Shown here: positions 53,062-61,071 of the stretch, piece by piece | Position numbering within the stretch: position 1 is the stretch's first letter | Layout of the letters: every line of letters begins with the position of its first letter | The notes under the pieces: generated by a model | What the model was told of the DNA's origin: nothing | Database searches by the model: none | What the model saw: the letters and a program-made list of their open reading frames with translations, nothing else | DNA from: JAKQIM01 sp029557965 | GTDB lineage: Bacteria; Chloroflexota; Anaerolineae; Anaerolineales; UBA4823 | NCBI GenBank assembly: GCA_035341015.1 | Contig: DAOQUL010000004.1 | Location: 1-64,000, forward strand | Direction: 5' to 3' | Length of the DNA stretch: 64,000 nt | Translations under genes and position numbers: made by a program

Positions 53062-54672
53062 GTGCCCGAATCAAACACACTCCTCAGCGTTAAGAACCTG
53101 TGCAAATCCTTTGGCCCGGTTGAAGCCTTGGAAGGGGTCAATTTTGATATCCGGCCTGGAGAAGTATTGGGTGTTGTTGGGCAGCGAGGCTCTGGCAAAT
53201 CGACCCTGTTCCACCTCCTCAGCGGCTCATATCTGCCTTCCAACGGCGATATCCTATTTGAAGGCCAACGCATCACGCTTACGGCCCCCTCAATGGCGCA
53301 CAAGTTGGGGATCGAGTCAGCACTCCAGAACCCCAACCTGGTCAACAACCTGAACGTCTTGCGCAATATATTCTTGGGTCAAGAGCTGTGCCGGGTTCCC
53401 TACTTCAAACTGTGGCCGCGAGAGGGCCAAATGGCCGATGCTGCGCGCGCTTTCTTAACCAGCTTCGACCTGCCTCCAGAACTGATCTCCGAATTCCCGC
53501 TCAACCTGACGAACGAACAACAACAGATCGTTGCCATCGGTAGAGCCCTCTGCCGGCGCAGCAAACTGCTCCTTTTGGATGATGCCCTGGCACCCTTAAG
53601 CTTCCAGAGACAGCAAAAGCTCCTCGCACAAGTCAAAGAGCTTGCAGAACAAAAGGTGGCGGTCATCCTCAGCAGTGACGATCTGAAGCACATCTTCTCA
53701 GTCACCGACCGCATCCTGGTTTTGTATCACGGGCGACAGGTAACGCTCAAGCCCACTGCCGAGACCACCCCGCGCGAGGTGGTAGAGATGATCGTAGGTT
53801 CTAACCGGCAGGAACAAGTGACGCCTGTGATCTGGGCCTTTGAGAATTACTATACCGCCCAAAAACAGGCCGATGAACTGCGCAGTGCGCAAAAAGCCCT
53901 CCATGAGAGCTTGAAGGCGCAGGGCTCTCTCAACCGCCAATTGATCGAGCGCATGAACGCACAAATGGAATCGCTCGACCACTTGAATCTTGCCCTGCAA
54001 GAGGCCAACCGGCGCCTGATCACAGAGCGCGAAGCCGAGCGCAAAGCCCTGGCGCGTGAACTGCACGACCAGGTAATCCAAGATTTGCTCAGTTACAATT
54101 ACCGGCTGGAAGATGCAGAAGGTGATATCTCTGAGGAAAACCTGCGCCAAGAACTGACAAATATCCGCGATGGGATTCGCAACGTGGTCAGCAGCCTGCG
54201 TGAGACGTGCAGCAACCTGCGCCCCCCCACCATTGACAGCCACGGATTGTCTGCTGCCATCCGTTCTTTGGTCCACCAATGGTCTTCGCAGAACGGCATT
54301 CGGGTAGACCTGGATATCGACCCAGACCTGGGGCGCATGCCAGAGCCTATTGAGCTCTCAGTATTCCGCATTATTCAAGAGGGATTGAGCAACGTGCGCA
54401 AACACGCCAGGGCTTCTTTGGTTACCCTGGCCCTGAAACGCACACCTAACGCCAACCTGGTTGTCCATTTGAAAGATGATGGACAGGGGATTCCGAAACC
54501 GATCAACTTGGGGGTGCTTTCAGAGGAAAAACATTTTGGGCTGGTGGGGATCAGCGAAAGGGTCAGCCTGCTTGGGGGCAGCATGCATGTTGAATCGCCC
54601 GCATCGGGCGGGCTGGAGTTAGTGATCGAGATACCCAGCCCTTACCCGGTGATCGGCCCCATCTCAAACTAA
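53062..54672 (+). CDS. ABC nucleotide-binding domain fused to a HisKA_3/HATPase histidine kinase
   Basis: 536 residues from GTG 53062 (GAGG seven bases upstream). Residues about 1-245 are a single MglA/RbsA-like ABC domain: Walker A GQRGSGKST (40-48), Q-loop region QNPNLVNNLNVLRNIFLGQE, but signature LTNEQQQ instead of LSGGQQQ, Walker B LLLLDD (Glu to Asp at 174) and Asp at 206 where the H-loop His should be. A coiled coil (about 263-331) leads to HisKA_3 ALARELHDQVIQDL (His335) and HATPase_c with EGLSNVRKHARA, DDGQG and HFGLVGISERVSLLGG. No membrane segment. It would be a cytosolic kinase sensing transporter state through the ABC part. Its stop overlaps that of the opposite response-regulator gene by two bases. 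Confidence 0.92.
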   Translation: MPESNTLLSVKNLCKSFGPVEALEGVNFDIRPGEVLGVVGQRGSGKSTLFHLLSGSYLPSNGDILFEGQRITLTAPSMAHKLGIESALQNPNLVNNLNVLRNIFLGQELCRVPYFKLWPREGQMADAARAFLTSFDLPPELISEFPLNLTNEQQQIVAIGRALCRRSKLLLLDDALAPLSFQRQQKLLAQVKELAEQKVAVILSSDDLKHIFSVTDRILVLYHGRQVTLKPTAETTPREVVEMIVGSNRQEQVTPVIWAFENYYTAQKQADELRSAQKALHESLKAQGSLNRQLIERMNAQMESLDHLNLALQEANRRLITEREAERKALARELHDQVIQDLLSYNYRLEDAEGDISEENLRQELTNIRDGIRNVVSSLRETCSNLRPPTIDSHGLSAAIRSLVHQWSSQNGIRVDLDIDPDLGRMPEPIELSVFRIIQEGLSNVRKHARASLVTLALKRTPNANLVVHLKDDGQGIPKPINLGVLSEEKHFGLVGISERVSLLGGSMHVESPASGGLELVIEIPSPYPVIGPISN

Positions 54673-55721
54673 TTCGCCAGCGTATCTTCCACGACCTGCC
54701 GGATCACAGCCGCATCGATATCTTTCTTGTCTAAGAAAGCGATGGCCCCGGCACTCAAACCCATCCGTCGAAACTCTCGGTCGGGGTAAGCACTGATCAG
54801 GATGATGCGCGTGGCCGCCGATATCTTCTTCATATCGCGGACACACTGGATGCCATCTTCGTCATCCAAGATCACGTCAATCAAAGCCAGCCTGGGTTTC
54901 ACCTGCTCGGCCAGGCGGACCGCCCCGGCGATATTATCGGCCTCGTAGATCGAAGAGGCCGGGTGGGCCCTGCTCACCATCTTGCCCACCTGCATGCGGA
55001 AGCGCGGGTTATCATCCACCACCAGCACCGTCAAGCTCCCGGCCACCTGGGCCTCTGGCATCTTCATGAGCTGTTCTTGTTCGATGCTCAACAATAATTC
55101 GGGGTGGCTGTTGGCGTAGTTATTGGCCTCTAAACGGCTTTCTACGCCAATCGCCCGGTAGAGCGCCGTCAGGTGGTTCTCAACCGTCTTGACGCTCAGG
55201 TTCATCGCCAATGCAATCTTTTGGTTATTGTATCCCTGGGTCAGCAAAAACAACAATTCACGTTGGCGGCGGGTCAAAGGCGAAGCCTCGCTGGCGGCTG
55301 TGGCATGGTAGCCCACCAGGCGGTCAACCAGAGGGCCTGAAATCCAACGCCCACCACCCAAGACGCGCTCCACTGCCAGTTGAAAATCTGAAAGCGGCTG
55401 GTCTTTGAGGTGATAACCGTTCACCCCTGCTGAGAGCAAACCAACCACGTAGGATTGATCGTCATATGCACTGACCACCAACACTTTCAACGATGGATGA
55501 ACAGCCAACATCCTCTTCACCGCTGCCACCGGCTCGAAATCAGGCATATTGACATCCATCACCAATAAATCGGGCTTCAGGCTTAACACCGCATCCATAA
55601 GCTCGATTCCGTTCCCAACTTCACCTACAATTTCAATGCCCGATAAGCTCGCCAAGGCATCGCGCAATCCGGTCCGCACCAAAGCATGGTCATCGGCTAA
55701 AAGGGTTCTTGTAAACGTCAT
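54669..55721 (-). CDS. REC-LuxR HTH-REC response regulator
   Basis: 350 residues. REC1 (1-125: LLADDHALVRTG, LLVMDVNMP Asp56, VLVVSAYD Ser84, GYHLKDQPL Lys106), NarL-type HTH (about 148-200: LTRRQRELLFLLTQG, LSVKTVENHL), then REC2 (about 229-350: VLVVDDNPRFRM, LALIDVILDD Asp282, IILISAYPD Ser310, AFLDKKD Lys332). Both receivers keep phosphorylation residues. A HTH between two receivers is unusual. Convergent with the ABC-kinase gene and divergent from the transporter operon, so it is the likely partner and regulator. A TATACT is seven bases before the ATG. Confidence 0.92.
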   Translation of the reverse strand: MTFTRTLLADDHALVRTGLRDALASLSGIEIVGEVGNGIELMDAVLSLKPDLLVMDVNMPDFEPVAAVKRMLAVHPSLKVLVVSAYDDQSYVVGLLSAGVNGYHLKDQPLSDFQLAVERVLGGGRWISGPLVDRLVGYHATAASEASPLTRRQRELLFLLTQGYNNQKIALAMNLSVKTVENHLTALYRAIGVESRLEANNYANSHPELLLSIEQEQLMKMPEAQVAGSLTVLVVDDNPRFRMQVGKMVSRAHPASSIYEADNIAGAVRLAEQVKPRLALIDVILDDEDGIQCVRDMKKISAATRIILISAYPDREFRRMGLSAGAIAFLDKKDIDAAVIRQVVEDTLAN

Positions 55722-55728
55722 GCCCTCA

Positions 55729-55734
55729 AGTATA
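55729..55734 (-). promoter_or_regulatory. -10 element (TATACT) of the response-regulator gene
   Basis: TATACT on the minus strand with seven bases to ATG 55721. It lies eight bases from the palindromic site at 55742-55761, which may overlap its -35 region. Confidence 0.5.
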
Positions 55735-55741
55735 ACAGATT

Positions 55742-55796
55742 ATTAGGGGGAATCCCCTAATCGATAGGGGGATAACTCTATCATTAAAAGGGGATG
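55742..55796. promoter_or_regulatory. Phased AGGGG repeats and inverted repeats: candidate operators
   Basis: Inverted repeat 1: ATTAGGGG/CCCCTAAT with a four-base spacer (55742-55761). Inverted repeat 2: GATAG/CTATC (55763-55782). Three direct AGGGG(G)A units begin at 55745, 55766 and 55789, spaced 21 and 23 bases, about two helical turns. They lie between the divergent regulator and transporter genes, ending eight bases before the -35. This fits binding sites for the HTH regulator acting as activator, and possibly autorepression. Confidence 0.55.
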
Positions 55797-55803
55797 AACA
55801 GGG

Positions 55804-55832
55804 TTGCTGTAGTTAAACGTCATTACTATAAT
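55804..55832 (+). promoter_or_regulatory. Sigma70-type promoter of the sugar ABC operon
   Basis: TTGCTG at 55804 and TATAAT at 55827-55832 with 17-base spacing. Transcription would start near 55839, leaving about 118 bases of leader before the ATG at 55957. Confidence 0.62.
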
Positions 55833-55871
55833 TATAGCGTACGGTTTTGTACAAATACCACGAGGAGGTAG

Positions 55872-55964
55872 ATGCAAACGCCAAAATCAACCCAGAAAGT
55901 CCCTACCCTTACACCAAGAGAGAAATCACCCATTTCAAATCCCAGGAGGATTGTCCATGTTTAA
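55872..55964 (+). CDS. Possible 30-residue upstream ORF before the substrate-binding gene
   Basis: ATG 55872 is three bases after GAGGAGG and opens a 30-codon frame, ending TAA 55964 just past the ATG of the binding-protein gene (55957). It begins MQTPKSTQKVPTL. The strong ribosome site is unusually close. It may be a leader peptide, or the GAGGAGG may be chance. Confidence 0.25.
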   Translation: MQTPKSTQKVPTLTPREKSPISNPRRIVHV

Positions 55965-58173
55965 GAAGAATACCCTAAGTGTTTTGGTGGCCATTCTGTT
56001 CATTGCCACCACCCTTCTCTCGGCCTGCACCACCCCGGCCGCCACCACCCCCGCGCCTGTTGTAGTGGCAACGGATGTTCCTGCTGCTGCAACTGATGTT
56101 CCTGTGGCCCCGGTCACCGGCAAGGTCGGCATCGTGCTCCCCACCAAGGATGAGCCGCGCTGGATCCAGGACGAAGCCCGCTTTGTTGAGGCCCTCACCG
56201 CTGCTGGTTACGAAGTTGAAATCCTCTTCAGCCAGGGCGATTCGGCCAAAGAGAAAGCCAATGTCGAATCCCTGATCACCAAGGGCATCCAGGTCCTCAT
56301 CATCTGCCCGCAGGATGGCGCTGCCGCCGCTGCTGCTGCTGAAGCCGCCGCCGCCGCTGGTGTCAAGGTCATCTCCTACGACCGCCTGATCCGCGACACC
56401 GACGCCGTTGACTACTATGTGACCTTCGACAGCGTTGCCGTGGGCGAAGCCCAGGCCCAGTACCTGGTTGACAATGCCACCGGCACTGGCAACCCCCTGT
56501 ACCTGTATGCTGGCGCATCCTCTGACAACAACGCCTTCCTCTTCTTCGAAGGCGCCTGGAATGTGCTCCAGCCCAAGATCGCCGATGGCACCTTCGTGAT
56601 CAAGAACTCCAGCGAAGCGATTGCCCTGCAGGACAAGGCCACCTTGACCCGCGACGAGATGGGCAAGATCCTCGGCCAGATCACCACCAACTGGGACTTC
56701 AACACCGCCAAGAACCTGGCTGAAGCCAACCTGACCGTTGCTACCGCCGCCGATAAGGGCAATGTCTTTATCCTCGCCCCCAATGATGGCACCGCACGCG
56801 CCATTGCCGATGCCTTCGCTGCTGACCCCGACGTCACCAGCTACTTGGTCACCGGCCAGGACGCTGAGAAGGCCTCCATCCAGTACATCATCGATGGCAA
56901 GCAGTCCATGACCGTCCTCAAGGACGTTCGCACCCTGGTCTCTGACGCCATCAGCGCCGCCATCGCATACCTGGAAGGCAAGACCCCTCCCCAGACCACT
57001 ACCTACAACAACGGTGCAATCGATGTCCCCGCCATGCCCTCTGAGGTCATTACGGTTGACGCGAACAACGTTGTCGAGGCCGTGATCGACTCTGGTTACT
57101 GGCCCGCCAGCGATTTCACTGGCTTGGACACCATTGGTACCGGCAGCGAGGCTGTCACCGGCAAGGTCGGCATCGTGCTCCCCACCAAGGATGAGCCGCG
57201 CTGGATCCAGGACGAAGCCCGCTTTGTTGAGGCCCTCACCGCTGCTGGTTACGAAGTTGAAATCCTCTTCAGCCAGGGCGATTCGGCCAAAGAGAAAGCC
57301 AATGTCGAATCCCTGATCACCAAGGGCATCCAGGTCCTCATCATCTGCCCGCAGGATGGCGCTGCCGCCGCTGCTGCTGCTGAAGCCGCCGCCGCCGCTG
57401 GTGTCAAGGTCATCTCCTACGACCGCCTGATCCGCGACACCGACGCCGTTGACTACTATGTGACCTTCGACAGCGTTGCCGTGGGCGAAGCCCAGGCCCA
57501 GTACCTGGTTGACAATGCCACCGGCACTGGCAACCCCCTGTACCTGTATGCTGGCGCATCCTCTGACAACAACGCCTTCCTCTTCTTCGAAGGCGCCTGG
57601 AATGTGCTCCAGCCCAAGATCGCCGATGGCACCTTCGTGATCAAGAACTCCAGCGAAGCGATTGCCCTGCAGGACAAGGCCACCTTGACCCGCGACGAGA
57701 TGGGCAAGATCCTCGGCCAGATCACCACCAACTGGGACTTCAACACCGCCAAGAACCTGGCTGAAGCCAACCTGACCGTTGCTACCGCCGCCGATAAGGG
57801 CAATGTCTTTATCCTCGCCCCCAATGATGGCACCGCACGCGCCATTGCCGATGCCTTCGCTGCTGACCCCGACGTCACCAGCTACTTGGTCACCGGCCAG
57901 GACGCTGAGAAGGCCTCCATCCAGTACATCATCGATGGCAAGCAGTCCATGACCGTCCTCAAGGACGTTCGCACCCTGGTCTCTGACGCCATCAGCGCCG
58001 CCATCGCATACCTGGAAGGCAAGACCCCTCCCCAGACCACTACCTACAACAACGGTGCAATCGATGTCCCCGCCATGCCCTCTGAGGTCATTACGGTTGA
58101 CGCGAACAACGTTGTCGAGGCCGTGATCGACTCTGGTTACTGGCCCGCCGGCGATTTCACTGGCTTACCTTAA
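55957..58173 (+). CDS. chvE: ChvE-like sugar-binding lipoprotein with two near-identical domains
   Basis: 738 residues from ATG 55957 (AGGAGG seven bases upstream). Lipoprotein signal with lipobox LLSAC, Cys24. Two 338-residue periplasmic-binding domains (about 53-390 and 400-737), each starting VTGKVGIVLPTKDEPRWIQD and including VISYDRLIRDTDAVDYYVTF and NVVEAVIDSGYWPA. The domains are identical apart from one Ser/Gly change near the end. The family binds monosaccharides such as glucose, galactose, arabinose or xylose and delivers them to MmsA/MmsB-type permeases. A single domain is normal; two make it about twice the usual length. First gene of a transporter operon. Confidence 0.93.
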   Translation: MFKKNTLSVLVAILFIATTLLSACTTPAATTPAPVVVATDVPAAATDVPVAPVTGKVGIVLPTKDEPRWIQDEARFVEALTAAGYEVEILFSQGDSAKEKANVESLITKGIQVLIICPQDGAAAAAAAEAAAAAGVKVISYDRLIRDTDAVDYYVTFDSVAVGEAQAQYLVDNATGTGNPLYLYAGASSDNNAFLFFEGAWNVLQPKIADGTFVIKNSSEAIALQDKATLTRDEMGKILGQITTNWDFNTAKNLAEANLTVATAADKGNVFILAPNDGTARAIADAFAADPDVTSYLVTGQDAEKASIQYIIDGKQSMTVLKDVRTLVSDAISAAIAYLEGKTPPQTTTYNNGAIDVPAMPSEVITVDANNVVEAVIDSGYWPASDFTGLDTIGTGSEAVTGKVGIVLPTKDEPRWIQDEARFVEALTAAGYEVEILFSQGDSAKEKANVESLITKGIQVLIICPQDGAAAAAAAEAAAAAGVKVISYDRLIRDTDAVDYYVTFDSVAVGEAQAQYLVDNATGTGNPLYLYAGASSDNNAFLFFEGAWNVLQPKIADGTFVIKNSSEAIALQDKATLTRDEMGKILGQITTNWDFNTAKNLAEANLTVATAADKGNVFILAPNDGTARAIADAFAADPDVTSYLVTGQDAEKASIQYIIDGKQSMTVLKDVRTLVSDAISAAIAYLEGKTPPQTTTYNNGAIDVPAMPSEVITVDANNVVEAVIDSGYWPAGDFTGLP
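56113..57125 (+). repeat. 1,013-bp tandem duplication, copy 1
   Basis: Matches 57154-58166 at an offset of 1,041 bases (347 codons). I see one difference in the copies: A at 57109 and G at 58150 (Ser to Gly). The copies are joined by a 28-base unique linker coding about DTIGTGSEA. Confidence 0.92.
57154..58166 (+). repeat. 1,013-bp tandem duplication, copy 2
   Basis: Second copy of the binding-domain unit, in frame with the first. Synonymous sites are unchanged too, so the event is recent or the copies are being homogenised. Confidence 0.92.
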
Positions 58174-58194
58174 TCTTCACCCTGTAATATAATT

Positions 58195-58246
58195 GAGAAC
58201 AGGAATAGTGGTCGGCCCACCAAAACCAATCGCTATTCCTGTTCTC
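58195..58246 (+). promoter_or_regulatory. Long hairpin between binding-protein and ATPase genes
   Basis: Perfect 14-bp stem GAGAACAGGAATAG/CTATTCCTGTTCTC with a 24-base loop. No U-tract follows, so it is better read as a transcript-stabilising or processing hairpin, which often raises binding-protein mRNA over the rest of the operon, than as a terminator. Confidence 0.7.
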
Positions 58247-58286
58247 TAAAATATCAATCTGTGTCACGAATTGAGCCGGAGCTGCC

Positions 58287-59810
58287 ATGAGCCATCCCAT
58301 TTTGGAGATGAAAAACATAACCAAGACTTTCCCCGGCGTTAAGGCCCTGGACAATGTAACCTTCAGCGTCGCCGAGAAAGAGATCCACTGCCTGGTTGGT
58401 GAAAACGGGGCAGGGAAATCGACCCTGATGAAGGTACTGAGCGGCGTGTATCCCCACGGCGAGTACAGCGGTGATATTGTCTTTGAAGGTCAGGTACAAA
58501 AATTTACCAGTATCCGCGACAGCGAAAATATCGGGATTGCTATTATCTACCAGGAATTGGCTCTAATTCCTGAGATGACGGTTTACGAGAACATCTTCTT
58601 AGGGAACGAGATCAAGTCTGGAATAACGATCGACTGGAACGAAACGATCAAACGCGCCGGTGAGGTCGTCAAAAAGGTTGGGCTGAACGTCAATACGGCC
58701 GCCAAGATCAAAGACCTTGGCGTTGGTAAACAACAGTTGGTAGAAATTGCGAAAGCACTCAGCCGCAATACCAAGCTGCTCATCTTAGATGAGCCTACAT
58801 CAGCATTGAACGAGGATGACAGCAAGAACCTGCTCAACCTCTTACGCGAGCTCAAAAATCACGGGGTCACCTGCATCATGATCTCGCACAAGCTAAAAGA
58901 AGTGATCGAGATCGCAGATACGGTCACCGTCTTGCGCGATGGGCAGACCGTTTGTACGCTCGATGCAAAAAAAGGCGAGGTTTCTGAACAGGTGCTCATT
59001 AAGCACATGGTTGGGCGTGAGATTGATAATATTTACCCGCCCAAAAAAGTTAAACCCACCGATGAGATCGTCCTTGAAGTAAAAGATTGGAATGCTTACA
59101 GCCCCCTGCTTGGCCGAGATATCCTCAAGAACATCTCGCTCAAAGTAAAGAAAGGCGAGATCGTTGGCCTGGCAGGCCTGATGGGGTCTGGGCGCACCGA
59201 ATTTGCAAAGAGCATTTTCGGCAACCCAGATGGTTATCATGTTAGCGGTGAAATTGAGATCAAAGGGCAGAAGCAGAGACGCTTCGCCCACCCTGAAGAG
59301 GCTATTGCATCGGGCCTGGCTTATGTGACAGAAGACCGAAAAGGCAATGGGCTTATTCTGATCCAGGATGTCAAGCAGAATATTACCCTGGCAAACCTGG
59401 AAGAGATCGCAAGAAACGGCGTTATCAATGGCAATGAAGAGGTAAGCATTGCCAATGAGTATAAAGCATCGTTAAATATTAAAACTCCCACGGTCGAGCA
59501 AAAAGTTGGTAATTTGAGTGGTGGCAACCAACAAAAGGTTTCGGTTGCCAAGTGGTTGTTCGTTAAACCCAACGTCCTTATCTTAGACGAACCCACACGT
59601 GGCATTGATGTCGGTGCCAAATATGAGATCTATACCATCATGACCCGCCTGGTTGAACAGGGCATGAGCATTATCATGATATCTTCTGAGTTGCCCGAAG
59701 TTCTTGGCATGAGCGATCGTGTGTACGTGGTTGCATCTGGCAAGATCACCGGCGAGATGCCGATTGAACAGGCCACTCAGGAAAAAATTATGGAACTGGC
59801 AGCGAATTGA
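58287..59810 (+). CDS. mmsA: Sugar ABC transporter ATPase, double NBD (MmsA/GguA)
   Basis: 507 residues. NBD1 has GENGAGKST (about 38-46), YQELALIPEMTVYENIFLGN, GVGKQQLVEIAKAL and LLILDEPTSAL with H-loop ISHKL. NBD2 has GLAGLMGSGRTEFAKSIFG, the canonical LSGGNQQKVSVAKWL, and VLILDEPTRGIDVGAK. Motifs are intact in NBD1, whose catalytic Glu and His contrast with the altered ones in the ABC-kinase fusion. It powers sugar import with the next gene's permease. Start ATG 58287 follows a GGAG. Confidence 0.93.
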   Translation: MSHPILEMKNITKTFPGVKALDNVTFSVAEKEIHCLVGENGAGKSTLMKVLSGVYPHGEYSGDIVFEGQVQKFTSIRDSENIGIAIIYQELALIPEMTVYENIFLGNEIKSGITIDWNETIKRAGEVVKKVGLNVNTAAKIKDLGVGKQQLVEIAKALSRNTKLLILDEPTSALNEDDSKNLLNLLRELKNHGVTCIMISHKLKEVIEIADTVTVLRDGQTVCTLDAKKGEVSEQVLIKHMVGREIDNIYPPKKVKPTDEIVLEVKDWNAYSPLLGRDILKNISLKVKKGEIVGLAGLMGSGRTEFAKSIFGNPDGYHVSGEIEIKGQKQRRFAHPEEAIASGLAYVTEDRKGNGLILIQDVKQNITLANLEEIARNGVINGNEEVSIANEYKASLNIKTPTVEQKVGNLSGGNQQKVSVAKWLFVKPNVLILDEPTRGIDVGAKYEIYTIMTRLVEQGMSIIMISSELPEVLGMSDRVYVVASGKITGEMPIEQATQEKIMELAAN

Positions 59811-59823
59811 GGAGAGCCCTACT

Positions 59824-61011
59824 ATGACGTTTTTATCCAACGCTCAGAAAGTCTTGCGGCAGAACATCCGTGAATACGGTATGTATATCGCCTTGTTCGT
59901 GATCATGACGATATTCACCATTACCACTGAAGGCGTATTCATCTCATCCCGCAATATCAGCAACTTGTTGAACCAGACCGGTTATATCGCTGTGCTGGCT
60001 GTCGGGATGACATTGATCATCGTCATCCGCCACATTGACCTTTCGGTGGGCTTTTTGGCCGGTTTCTTAGGAGCCATTTGCGCCATTGCCCTGGTCTTCT
60101 GGAAGCTGCCGCTCCTGGTTGTCATCATTATGGTGCTCGCGCTCGGCATCGTCGCAGGGTTGATCACGGCCTTCCCGGTTGCACATCTAAAAATTCCATC
60201 CTTTGTGGCCTCGTTGGCAGGCTGGCTGATCTACCGCGGCGCAATCCTGCTGGCTACCATGGGCACCGGCACCATCATCATTCCCAACGACACCTTCAAC
60301 GCCATCGGCAACGGCTATATTCCCGATTTTCTTGGCATTGAGAACTTCCTGCCGGGCGTGCACAAGTTAACCCTTGTCCTGGGCCTGGTTGGCATCGTCC
60401 TCTTTATCATGGGCGAGATCAATAACCGCCGCAAAAAGCAGGCCTACAACTTTGAAGTTCTGCCCATGGATATGTTCATCCTCAAGCTGGTCTTCATTTC
60501 GCTGCTGGTGGGCGGCGTGACATGGATCCTGGCTGGCTACAATGGCATCTCTTGGACAGTGGTCATCATGCTCATCGTTACCGCCATTTACCACTTTGTC
60601 ACCACACAGACCGTCTTGGGCCGCCATATCTACGCCATCGGTGGCAACCCTGAAGCCGCCGAGCTGTCTGGCATCAACGTCAAGAAGATCATCTACGTGG
60701 TCTTTGGCTCGATGGGCTTGCTGACTGCCCTCTCGGGTATCTTGTTCACATCCCGCTTGCAGTCTGCTACCACCACAGCTGGCAGCTTGTTCGAAATGGA
60801 CGCCATTGCCGCAGCATACGTGGGTGGTGTTTCGGCCGCGGGCGGCGTGGGCAAAGTGATCGGCTCTATCGTTGGCGCGCTGGTGATGATGTCGCTGACC
60901 AACGGTATGAACCTGATGGGCATCGATATTTCGCTGCAGTACATCGTCCGTGGTGCTGTGTTGGTGGCGGCTGTGATCTTCGACGTCACCACCCGCGGTC
61001 GCGGTAAATAA
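59824..61011 (+). CDS. mmsB: Sugar ABC transporter permease (MmsB/GguB type)
   Basis: 395 residues from ATG 59824, preceded by GAGGAG. Eight to ten membrane segments with IRHIDLSVGFLAGFLGAICA (typical DLSVG), IYAIGGNPEAAELSGINVKK (the ABC-ATPase docking EAA-like loop) and MDAIAAAYVGGVSAAGGVGK. It forms the membrane channel for sugars delivered by the binding protein. The docking loop is where an ABC domain would bind, including possibly that of the ABC-kinase fusion. Confidence 0.93.
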   Translation: MTFLSNAQKVLRQNIREYGMYIALFVIMTIFTITTEGVFISSRNISNLLNQTGYIAVLAVGMTLIIVIRHIDLSVGFLAGFLGAICAIALVFWKLPLLVVIIMVLALGIVAGLITAFPVAHLKIPSFVASLAGWLIYRGAILLATMGTGTIIIPNDTFNAIGNGYIPDFLGIENFLPGVHKLTLVLGLVGIVLFIMGEINNRRKKQAYNFEVLPMDMFILKLVFISLLVGGVTWILAGYNGISWTVVIMLIVTAIYHFVTTQTVLGRHIYAIGGNPEAAELSGINVKKIIYVVFGSMGLLTALSGILFTSRLQSATTTAGSLFEMDAIAAAYVGGVSAAGGVGKVIGSIVGALVMMSLTNGMNLMGIDISLQYIVRGAVLVAAVIFDVTTRGRGK

Positions 61012-61025
61012 ATCCTGAAAGTTAT

Positions 61026-61070
61026 AAAAAAGAATGCGGCTGGCAGAAACCAGCCGCATTCTTTTTATTT
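61026..61070. terminator. Bidirectional rho-independent terminator of the sugar ABC operon
   Basis: Stem GAATGCGGCTGG/CCAGCCGCATTC, flanked by AAAAAA on one side and TTTTTATTT on the other, so it can end transcripts from both sides. It lies between the permease gene and the convergent DsbA-like gene. Confidence 0.9.
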
Positions 61071-61071
61071 A

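Noticed and set aside
58195..58246. Terminator between binding-protein and ATPase genes
   Set aside because: No U-tract follows and the operon continues in the same direction.
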